Below are positions 34,922 to 44,236 of a DNA stretch of 64,000 nt, piece by piece (within the stretch, counting starts at the first letter, position 1; every line of letters starts with the position of its first letter). A program made the position numbers and the translations under genes. The notes below the pieces were generated by a model that worked only from the letters and a program-made list of their open reading frames with translations, was not told the DNA's origin and made no database searches. The DNA comes from Takakia lepidozioides (Eukaryota; Streptophyta; Takakiopsida; Takakiales; Takakiaceae): the NCBI GenBank assembly GCA_030704615.1, contig CM060732.1, positions 76,675,053-76,739,052 of the forward strand. The letters are read 5' to 3'.

Positions 34922-35809
34922 GTGGAGTTGGATCCACAGTGTGGGGAGGCAAGCCATCAGGCCATGCTTCCTCAGTCATTCACATTGGCGGAGACAGTGT
35001 CGATGCCGTCCATGGCACCTAGTTCTCGCCCGACTGTTACCGAGGATGAGGTTACTATGCCGTTGGGGAGAGCTATACGGGCAACACCACTACCTAGTAT
35101 TACCAAGGTTACAGCAGCTAGTGTGCTGCCGGGGGCGGCTACATCTGTGTGCCAGGCTTCATTGTTCTCGGCTACCATGATTGCGACGCCGGGGGTAAGA
35201 CCAGCTGAGGTATTCAGGCTAGCAGCTACACTCTGTGAGAGTGGGGAGGTTACTTCATTTTCTGCGGAGATAGTGGGAGGTGTAGTGCCGGAGGGGTCCT
35301 CGGATGTGAGGGTCAAGATCGCCACGGCGGCGCCATGGCAAGCTGCAGCTGCCAGGTTGATGGAGCTGCCAGCTAGGCCAGCCATTGAGCGCGCCATGGT
35401 GACACCTGAAGTTGTCATGTTAGACAACCAGGATGACATTTTCTGTTTGAGTGGACCGGCAGGCAAGAGGTACCGGCCACTGCGGGTCTTGTTGGACTCG
35501 GGAGCTCTGCCATTGATGTTGGGCAGAGCTGCTATTGCAGGCTTGGGCCTCATGGAGGCAGATATGGAGCCGTGCCCTTTCCAGATACAGACATCTCTGG
35601 GAGGATCAGAACAGGCTCAGGGCATAACACGGCGTGAACTGGCTATCAGACTACAGCCGGATCATCCTACAGATGGCTCAGTGATGACAGCCAAGGCCAT
35701 TGTGACAGACGCGGTCTCGTACGATGTCCTTGTTGGTAGGGCAGTGTTGCACCCCATGGGCTTCACCCTGGATTTTTGGGATGAGTCAGCTTCCTATAGG
35801 CCTGGATAG
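34922..35809 (+). pseudogene. retroelement linker and aspartic protease (retropepsin-like)
   Basis: The frame contains RYRPLRVLLDSGALPLMLGR (active-site D-S-G-A at about 35495-35506) and ends with AKAIVTDAVSYDVLVGRAVL then HPMGFTLDFWDES. This is the typical C-terminal part of a gypsy retropepsin, which cuts the polyprotein. A TAG at 35807-35809 interrupts it. The same frame continues from 35810 to about 36040 (RMQLPVTFIGGVAVAQQGKM). The N-terminal half is Ala/Thr/Pro-rich and unrecognised. Confidence 0.65.
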
Positions 35810-36195
35810 CAGTTAAGGGAGGGCCGGCGTATGCAGCTTCCTGTGACATTCATAGGAGGAGTTGCGGTTGCCCAACAAGGCAAGATGCCGACACTGGCAG
35901 CATTCACAGCTACAGTGAGTTGGTCTGGAGAGTTGCTTGAGGGCAACACTCATTCAGAGGATGTGTCACCTCAGGGAGATCTGGATGACATGTATGGTAT
36001 GGCGGAGTTTCCTGCCATGGTTGCTCACACTCCATGGTAGGGCTCGAGCAAGGATTTGTTGATTGTCGTGTGCAACAAACCTGGGTAGAGGCTTTTGTAC
36101 CGTCAGGAGAGGAGGAGAGTACGGGTATTGCACCAGGACCACCTCAATTGTCACCATTGGATACCACACCTATTGTGTAGCAGTATCCGGATAAA

Positions 36196-37224
36196 GGCAT
36201 TTGCCTTCTGGACTTGTTTGGCGGGATCAGCACCGGATTGGCTGCTGTTCTACAGGCATGTGTACGAGTTCGGCGTTACCTGTATGTGGAGAGGGATGAG
36301 ACTGTACGACGCATCTTCCTACGCCATGTTGCTCAGTTGGTGCAATAGTACCCTGAGTTGTTGCCGGTGTCTGCAGTTCGTGGATATCAGCAGGCCTTGC
36401 CAGCACACATTTTGTTGCTGGGGATGCAAGATTTGGAGCGGGTTGGCTCCATTGATTTGGTAGTGGCAGGTTGGCACTGCCAAGGGTATTCATCAGCCGG
36501 GCATGGCAATGGATTGCGAGATTCGAGGTCGGGTCTGTTTTGGGAGATGGTGCGGGTTTTGCGCCACTTACAACTTCATCAAGCTGTATCTCCAGCATAC
36601 ATCTTGGAGAATATGCCACTGATGGGCGATTCTCGGGCCAGGGTGATGGTCAGTGTGCATCAAGTCCGATTGTGGCTTGGGTCAGCAGTGTTGCTGGATG
36701 CAGTTGCAGTGGGGTCACGGGCTCATCGTCCACGGTTATAGTGGACTAACTTGATGCCACCCGCACTGCTCAAGCGTACATTTGATGGGGTGCAGCGGCT
36801 AGCACACCTCACAGTGGATAGTATTTTGGACACATGGAGGCAGTTTCAGTGTGTGAGACACGATGACCGTTCGCCTTTGGCAGTGGTCAACAAGGTGGGT
36901 CAACCACGAGTAGCACTACCTACACTGCTCAGCTTCCCAGGATCGCATGATTTCCGGGATAGTGGACCTCGCCTCCTGTGGGATGCTCAGCTGCAACAAT
37001 TAGTGGAGCCTAATGTCGACGAGCTAGAGCGGGCTATGGGTTTTTTCACTGGGACCACGGCGGTGCCTTTTTTTTCTAAGGCATCACGTCATCAGGTGTT
37101 GGGGAAAGCGATGGATCTCAATTGTTTGACCTGGATTATCAGCTTGGCTATGGCTGAGCAACGTAGAGTGCGGAGTGCACTTCCCTTGACGGTCTTCTGC
37201 CTACCGAGACGGTATAGGCAGTGA
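36196..37224 (+). pseudogene. C5 cytosine-specific DNA methyltransferase domain in the retroelement
   Basis: One frame, with in-frame TAG codons at 36346-36348 and 36739-36741, shows the methyltransferase motifs in canonical order. Motif I (S-adenosylmethionine binding) is LLDLFGGISTGLAAVLQA at about 36205. Motif IV is DLVVAGWHCQGYSSAG, with the catalytic Cys kept but the usual Pro-Cys-Gln changed to His-Cys-Gln. GLRDSRSGLFWEMVRVL follows. Motif VI is AYILENMPLMGD (usually E-N-V) and motif VIII is VGSRAHRPRL. The C-terminal end is ELERAMGFFTGTTA and RHQVLGKAMDLNCLTWIISL (motifs IX-X region). The intact ancestor would methylate cytosine in DNA, presumably element or host DNA. The stops, the motif IV change and a third TAG just upstream (36178-36180) make this copy inactive. 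The domain occupies the interval where reverse transcriptase is usually found. Confidence 0.85.
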
Positions 37225-37399
37225 GTGGGGGCAAACCGGTGAGGACCACAGGGTGCAGACATCCGTGGCACATGCGAGAGGTGCTCGAGGTTCAGAGGGA
37301 GTTGGCAGCCAAGGTGGTAACCCAGGGACGCGTCTCCTACCTCTAAGTCTACTGGACTTGAGGTTGCAGTTACGGAGGACAATTGGAAGCCTGACATTG

Positions 37400-37600
37400 G
37401 ACCCATTGTCACTGGTGGAGAGAGACGACGTATACGGCGGTTCTTGAGGGCTTACAGGAATTGTTTTGCCTCTTGTGCTACGGTGGAGGAGCATGAGAGA
37501 CATGTTCAGGTTGTGCTTCGACCGGGTTTGGTCAATAGGGATGCGGATGGATTGAGTCCCAATCCATGCACGAGCCAGCAGGATGCCACTGGAGTTCGGT
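37400..37600 (+). pseudogene. remnant of reverse transcriptase/RNase H
   Basis: Short pieces suggest an internally deleted polymerase: RRRIRRFLRAYRNCFASC resembles the segment just before gypsy reverse transcriptase, TVEEHERHVQVVL the end of the RT domain, and LVNRDADGLSPNPC the end of RNase H. All three lie within about 150 bases, so nearly the whole polymerase is missing. Confidence 0.5.
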
Positions 37601-37778
37601 GGCATGGTGAGACGGACGAGGAGATGGTGCCGGGATGGCATGCATTTACTTTTTTGTGTATATTGGCATCGGGAGGTCAGGTTGGACCTATAACAGGGAT
37701 GACTGTAGACGGAGTGTCTGAGGACCCTGAGGCTAGTGATGAGCCAAGTATGTCAGAGATATACATGAGGATTCGGTT

Positions 37779-38330
37779 GTGTTGGATTACCTCCGCACTG
37801 GAGACACGACAACTAGTGTGACTGCCAATGAGAGGGATCGGATCCTAAAACGAGCCAAGAGGCCTAAGTGGGAGGATGGTCGAGTGAGGATTGTGCCTCA
37901 CCCAACACAGCGTGCACAGTTAGTGCGGCATGCCCATGAGGAGTTGGGGCATTTTGGAGTGCGACGCACTCATAGTCTACTGCAGGGGCAGTATTGGTGG
38001 CGTGGTATGCACACAGAGGTGCAACAGTTTGTGGCTAGCTGCATGGTGTGTGACAGGGTGCATGCTTCATTCAACGCCCCTACACCACAGTTGCATCCTT
38101 TACCTATCATGGGATTGGGCTACATGTGGAGTCTTGACTTCGCAGGGCCGTTGCCACTGACGATGCGTCACCACATATATGTGTTGGTGATGGTGGAGCA
38201 CTTCTCCAAGTGGATTGAATTGGTTCCATTGCCTGATAAGGCTAGTCAGGGGGCTGCGTATGCATTCCTGGATCGTGTGCTTAGACGATTCGGTGCTCTA
38301 GCTGAGGTACTCACGGATCAAGTGCGATAC
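37779..38330 (+). pseudogene. Ty3/gypsy integrase, N-terminal half
   Basis: The frame reads VRHAHEELGHFGVRRTHSLL, then FVASCMVCDRV (the H-H-C-C zinc-binding domain), then GYMWSLDFAGPLPL with the first catalytic Asp, VMVEHFSKWIELVPLPDKAS, and EVLTDQ with the second. It stops at 38330, where sequence unrelated to integrase begins. The catalytic Glu and C-terminus are absent. The C-terminal half of the same family is preserved at 15940-16937. Confidence 0.85.
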
Positions 38331-38339
38331 TCTCCCCAA

Positions 38340-39130
38340 TAAACCTTGAAAAAAAACCAGACAGTTGGGTAGCTGCAGGCTACGGTGGACCAAAAACTGC
38401 GTAACATGGTAGTTTCTGCAGTGACCTCCATTCATGGTACCTTTGATAGTAAAATCACAACTCAATATTTCATACAAGTTTATACGATCTAAGATTTGTA
38501 ACTACAGTAGAGACATACTCAATTTTTTTATTGTAAAAAAAATCATCTATGAAAGAGTTATGGACTTTTAAATTGAATTTTATGGACCGCAGTGTTACAC
38601 ATGAAAAACCATATGGAACTAAAAAACATCATATACACCTAAGTAATAGCAAAAATGAAAACACTCTAGGGGTTCCATTTTTTTAAAGCTACCCAAATGC
38701 ACTTTTATATGGATTAAAAACATCAAAAATGAGAGGTATGGACTAATTTATACTACTAGCCCAAACTGGGCCTATTTTCCCTAATGTACATCATCCTCAT
38801 TTAGAGGCTTTTGGGATATCATCATTACTAGAAAGGTGTAAAAACCTATAATCTAGAGGTGTCAAGTGATATATGGAAAAAATTCAAAAATCTCTAATTA
38901 TTAGAAATAAAAAATGGTTTTTATCTTTCAGAATTAAATACTAAAATTTATAATAAAAATAATTCTACCCTATTCGGGTTGGGACTTTTCTAAAAGTGTT
39001 AAATATATCATATCTATCATTGAAAATTAAATATTTGGATAAATTCCCTCAATTTGAGGTATCTATATAGACTTTCATGAGAAAAAATCTACCTCTTGTG
39101 GTCCACCGTACCCTGCAACTGCCCAGCTTG
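38340..39130. mobile_element. non-autonomous inverted-repeat element with 9-bp flanking duplication
   Basis: AGTGCGATA occurs directly before (38331-38339) and directly after (39131-39139) this 791-bp AT-rich block. Near the ends are inverted sequences: CAGTTGGGTAGCTGCAGG followed by CTACGGTGGACCA on the left, and the complement of CAGTTGCAGGGTACGGTGG and ACCA on the right. The right inverted repeat reaches the end; the left one begins about 30 bases inside. A 9-bp duplication fits a Mutator-like non-autonomous element. No coding sequence is present. Confidence 0.5.
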
Positions 39131-40016
39131 AGTGCGATATCTTGTCCAGTGGGATTCTTTTGTTCATTACTTGGTGTGAAAACGCTATGAAGCTCGTCCA
39201 CGGGTTCCCGCAACTTCCCGCAACTGTTGATGACAAGGCATCTGTGAAACGGCTGAAACAGTGGACAGACGTTGTTTTTGAGTGTTTTGTCCGGTCGCTT
39301 AGTTTGGAAGGGACCTAAGTTTGTGTCACATACCTTCACATAATTCATACTCGAGGCCATTGACACGGTAGTGAAAAATCGTTTGTCCCGCGACAAGTCC
39401 AATATGTACAGGGAGAGGTTGCAGTTGTTGCTTCAATCTCTACATACAAGAAGAGGTTAATTCGACTGTTTTGATGTCCCTCAGAAGCCTCTGTGTTACG
39501 CTTTGCACCTCCGCCGTCATAGCTCAGCTCGTCTGCTCTCTGCTCATGACGATGATCCGCCTCATAAGTGGCTTTTCCACCCCCACTCCAAGTTCAAAAT
39601 TCTCTCTGCTTGGATGGAGCAAGGGTCGAGGACGAGAACAACAGCAAGCCAGAAAGAGATTCCGAGACGGATAGCACAAGGTAGACGACGCGACAACGGT
39701 CTCTTTGCTTGCTTCTGTTCAAACGAGGCCGATCCTCCACAAACCGGCTGCTCAGGTTATTTCCCCTTATTTTAATGCAATTCCCAAGGCCCTTATCCTC
39801 GGTTTAAAATCTTTAAAAAAAGAAAAAGAAAAAAATATAGCAATATAAGGGAGTCCACATTGAACTTACTATCTTGTTATTATTACTTGGTTAGTGTTAA
39901 AACAATTTAGGTAATTTTGGCAGATTGATGGTTATTAGTTGTAATGTCTTTTTCCTTTGCTTTCAAAGAATCAGTTCTAGTTCTTAATTGTCAAAGTGGC
40001 TAGTTGTGCAATCAAC

Positions 40017-42454
40017 ATGAGCGATCATTCTCATCAAAGTACAAAAACATATCATGTGCCTCTATTTGCTGCATCATGGATTGTGCGGTCGCCTCAAATG
40101 AAATATGAATTTGACAAGACAAATATTGATTGTGGGATAAAAGAGCTCATAATTTTGGCTGGAGATGGAGGCCCTAAACGTCAAAATTATGGTGTATCTA
40201 GCTGTCTGTTTCTAGCCCAATATGATTTTAATTTGGGTATATTATCGGATGCTCTCCATATATTTTCAGTAGACAACACCCTCCTTCTAAACCAGCAATA
40301 CATCCAGGAGGCGAGGGTTTTATTTGCGCATTTCAGAATGGATGTCAATTATTTGAATTGAAGAAAACAGATATAGGAGAAGTAATGAGCCTAAGACCTA
40401 AAGACAACAAGTCATTCAAGCCACTGGAGTTTGTAGGAGAGCAAAAATGTTTAGTATTTAGTGTCGATGGAACACGACTGGCCGTTGGCGGCAAGGATGG
40501 ACATTTGCGTGTTGTAAAATGGTCACCTCTCAAAGTAAGTCCAACATTACAAACTATCCGAGACTATTAATCAATAATGACATGTTAGAGAAGAATCCTA
40601 ATTAGAACATATATAATTTGTGGATGAGGTTATAATCTTTCAGATTATATTGTCGATGAGTGTACGTTCCAAATTCCTTCTTTTGGTATCTTTTCATTTT
40701 TGTATTTTCTTAACAATGTTGTGCTTGGTCAGAGCCATCATTTCATGCTCATCCTCAACCGACTCTATCATTGGTTGTCTGGACGTACCCAGGTATGATG
40801 CACTTCATATGACAATATACAACGTGATATTTTAGTGGGACAAATCATCGTTATATAGAAAATTATTTTAGCAAATTAAATTGTCTAGTGAATCTCACTA
40901 GATAGGAAAACTTAATAATGACAACACAAAACCCATGAAGCCAGAAGATATGATACAATATAAACAATGTGGAAAGCCAACGAACCCACCTCCAGAATCA
41001 ATAGTTCGAAGATGGAACAAAAAGCAGAGGAAATATCAATTAAATCAAAAGACAATCATGCATGAACAACAGTTTATAAAATCGTGTTATTCCACTTCGA
41101 TAACTTTGGCTTCTTATATTTGATAAACATAAGCCAAAGCTCTTAAAATTAAAGAAAAGCTTAAGATGCACCCTTCATGTCATAACATTGCCTTCAAAAT
41201 GATTGATCATTATAAAGTTTCAAAATGACTATATAAAATTCTGGTCCAACATAGCTATATGTACATATTAAAGAAAGTTATGCTACAAGGATGGATTACT
41301 TAAACTTTACATGCAAGAAAATTGATTGTAGGTAGTCCTCGACCAACCAAAAGCTCATAAATCAATTAAAGATTTGGACTTCAATTTGGTAAATTTTTGG
41401 CTTCAACTTCCGATGACAGTGGATGTCGCATATGGGATCTCGCAAATAATACACTGGTGGTATCATTGCTATCAAATAAAAGAGAAAAATTTGGATTTGT
41501 TAGATTCTCTCGTAATGCTAGAAAACCATTATTGTATATAACCACAAAACGAAAGGGAAAAGGTTTTATTTCAACATGGGATACCTCCACATGGAAAAGA
41601 TCAGGATCTCAAAAGCTACAAGAAAAACCCATCTCCGCCTTTGCCATATCACTAGATGGCAGGTACATTTCACAAACTAGACTAGATCTCAATTCCTCTA
41701 ATCTACAAAAACAAAACATCTTAATATAGTCGTCTCAAACAGTATACAAATTATTTACATATTTTACGCATTCAACCTAATATATATGATTTATAACAGT
41801 ATTATTCTTTTTTACATTTATTTACAAGATCATTTTGTGAATAAGGAAGAACAAACATATTAAAATTTCCACTATTTTGTTAGAGTTGTAAGAGATAATA
41901 TTGGAATACTTAAAAAAAGATTGCAACAAGTACGTAGTTTTAAATTGAGTTTGTTAGTATCACACACACACACACACCAACTATGTAGTATTTGGACTTC
42001 ACTACAAGCGTAGTGTTGAGTAACATGGTTTTGTAATTATTCTATTACATACAGGTCACTTGGCATTGGAAGCACAGATGGCGATGTCTCAATCATCAAT
42101 ACTGAAGGACTCTCAATACGTCATTACATAAAAAATGCCCACATGATACTTGTTACCTCTATGGAATTTTCACCAAATGGTTGTGCTCTTTTGTCTGTGT
42201 CAGCAGACTATAGTGCTCATGTCACAACTATAAAACCATTCCAGAATAATACATGGCGGAAATCTCTGTTTTTTTTCTTCATGTTTTTGCTGTCTATATT
42301 GATAGTGTTCATAGGTAATGGTTTTTACATGAGTAAGAAATCCCCATCCACTTTGTTATCCGAGATGATTGCTTGGTTGTACTCTTCGACTTTCATGAAT
42401 CTGGGTAACTATGATGATATTTGTAATTGTGCAACGGGGTACTGTCGCATGTGA
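40017..42454 (+). pseudogene. SEC12/PHF1-like WD-repeat protein, three exons, two frameshifts
   Basis: Exon 1 (40017-40534) reads YHVPLFAASWIVRS, KELIILAGDGGPKRQNYGV, GGEGFICAFQNGCQLFELKK and LVFSVDGTRLAVGGKDGHLR. It ends at an AAA|GTAAGT donor. Exon 2 (41332-41662) follows a TTGTAG acceptor (DQPKAHKSIKDLDF, FLASTSDDSGCRIWDLANNT). Exon 3 starts at 42055 (LGIGSTDGDVSIINTEGLSI, VTSMEFSPNGCALLSVSADY) and ends with a hydrophobic anchor (SLFFFFMFLLSILIVFIGNG). Splice phases match (0, then 2+1). SEC12/PHF1 proteins sit in the ER membrane; SEC12 activates SAR1 for COPII coats, while PHF1 helps phosphate transporters leave the ER. One-base breaks near 40280 and near 41388 disrupt the frame. Either this is a recent pseudogene or the assembly has two errors. 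Confidence 0.7.
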
Positions 42455-44227
42455 ACTTAATAATGTGAAATCGAATATATCATGGGTTGGCTTTGGATAC
42501 TTATTCATGAAGTTTCATACATTGTGTGATATATGTTCATTTTTTTCAGCTTCAATGCCCACAATAACAATGTTCGAAGGTAACAGTTGAAACCAACATC
42601 CACTATTTGAAACCTATACTATGGTGGGTGTAGAAGTGGGTCCGAAACCAACAAGTGTTTGAAAGATTAGAGCAGCCAATGCTCCAACATGTATGACTCA
42701 TAGTAACACCTATATTTCATTTCTTCTATTCTCTTCAAATGTTTCTCGAACTTGCCGACAAAGAAAAAAACATATGGTACAATTTGATAGAGAGCTGGAA
42801 ATCTGCTAGTTTGCATTGGACATCAACTAGCATCGAGTTTCCAGTGAACTTGTTGTGGTTTGTAGCTACACATTGTGGGGGGCTTGACCCTACTTTTGTA
42901 CTTTTGAGCTCCAGGGCTTTTGTCCCCTTTAATTATAAATTTTAAAAAAAAAAAACATGTCAAGTTTAATCTCAATTTTTTGACGCAAGAACTAGGTGTT
43001 TATAAATTGACCCAAGGGCCCAATTGTAATTTTCTCTTGGAATATCTACTTAATATGTTGATTGGCTCCCTTAGTCTTAGCCCAGGCACCCCTTAAGTAT
43101 TTCAAGGGTTGCTATGCATTTATCCTTAAATAAGTGAATTAAAAAAACCAAGTTAATCGAGAACAACTTAATTTAAATGATAAATTAAATAAAATAATCA
43201 TGTTTGGAAAGTTAAACAACAAAAGGGCCCAAGCAAGCAAGTGAATGAATAACCATTTGTAGAGCAAACTGTCCTAGCTCTGCAAAAACTGGAAAACTTG
43301 TCAAATTTCAACATCACAAGTCGAGATTAAATCTAAGTCCATGACAAATGATCCAGGCCTTTTAATTTGAAGTTTATGTCAAATAGATGATCCACATGTA
43401 CTTTTATTTGGAGTTTTTGGGGGGCTGAAAAGAGGACAGAGGCAAGGGAAAAATAACCTTGCAAAATAGGCTTACAAAGGGGACACCCACCCGGAGGACA
43501 TTTTATAGACAAAATATTTCATTTTTTAACAAATTATGCTTTAAACTTATGAAACTACGCATTGAAAGACCACCTCAGACTTACTACGTTTTGTTTTGTT
43601 TTGTGTTTTCCTGCAAAAAGGGATGGAACCCTTGAACTAAATTAAAAGGGTGGAAAAAATAACCATCAGGGGGTACTATGTTTAAAAATACGAAATATTG
43701 AAATGTGTATATTTAAACAGTTTAAAAACATAAAAATAATTGTCAAAATTTACCTATAAAGAATGCTCTTATCCAAAGAGCCTGCTGAGTCTAGCTCATG
43801 AATATCCAAAATTTTGTATTGAAAGCTTGGATCAGCTTATTTTCTGTATGAACGTCCTAAATCCACATGATTCTGGGTTCAAATCCTGCTACCTTGTTGG
43901 GTGTGGTATATATTACCCTTGAGCCTTGAGCGCGACCTTTTTTTTTGGTCGAAAAATGGGACCAGAAATAGATTGAAAAGGGTGGAAAAAATAACTGGAA
44001 AAAATAACCACCAATGTCCATGTGGGATACGAGGGGAAGAGACCTAGGTGACTTTGAAAGAGGTTAACAAAAGGAAATAAAAAGAGGTTATTTTCTCCTC
44101 TCGAGAAATGTTTTTTCTTAAAACACCAGGGAGCGACAGGTAGGCTCCTTACAATCAAGGGGCCTGATTTGTTTCCTTTAGAGAAAATGAAAAAAGAAAA
44201 AAGAAAAAGAAAAAGTCCTGGTAGCCC
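42455..44227. other. no supported gene
   Basis: AT-rich sequence with poly(A) runs near 42943 that could be a retroposon tail. The words GGGTGGAAAAAATAAC (about 43647 and 43979) are repeated. A GGTTCAAATCC word at about 43878 resembles a tRNA B box but has no convincing A box or cloverleaf. Confidence 0.4.
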
Positions 44228-44236
44228 TAATTACAC
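44228..44236. repeat. left target-site duplication TAATTACAC
   Basis: The nine bases TAATTACAC precede the left terminus GGAAGATAAT and are repeated exactly at 59035-59043 after the right terminus. A 9-bp duplication is typical of Mutator-superfamily insertion. Confidence 0.93.

Larger units (their letters stand above)
33184..38330 (+). mobile_element. Ty3/gypsy-type retroelement carrying a cytosine methyltransferase, degenerate
   Basis: In order on the plus strand: gag (33184-34341), CCHC knuckles (34258-34420), a minisatellite-disrupted linker, retropepsin (about 35489), a C5 cytosine methyltransferase (36196-37224), a short reverse transcriptase/RNase H remnant (37400-37580) and the integrase N-terminal half and core (37779-38330). 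The coding regions lie in three frames with several in-frame TAG/TAA codons. The reverse transcriptase is almost entirely deleted, and integrase stops abruptly at EVLTDQ. No LTRs were found at either side. Its integrase is nearly identical to that of the minus-strand copy at 15940-16937, so both belong to one family. Confidence 0.75.

Noticed and set aside
43740-43925. tRNA or tRNA-derived SINE suggested by GGTTCAAATCC near 43878
   Set aside because: Only a B-box-like word is present. I could not find a matching A box or fold a cloverleaf.
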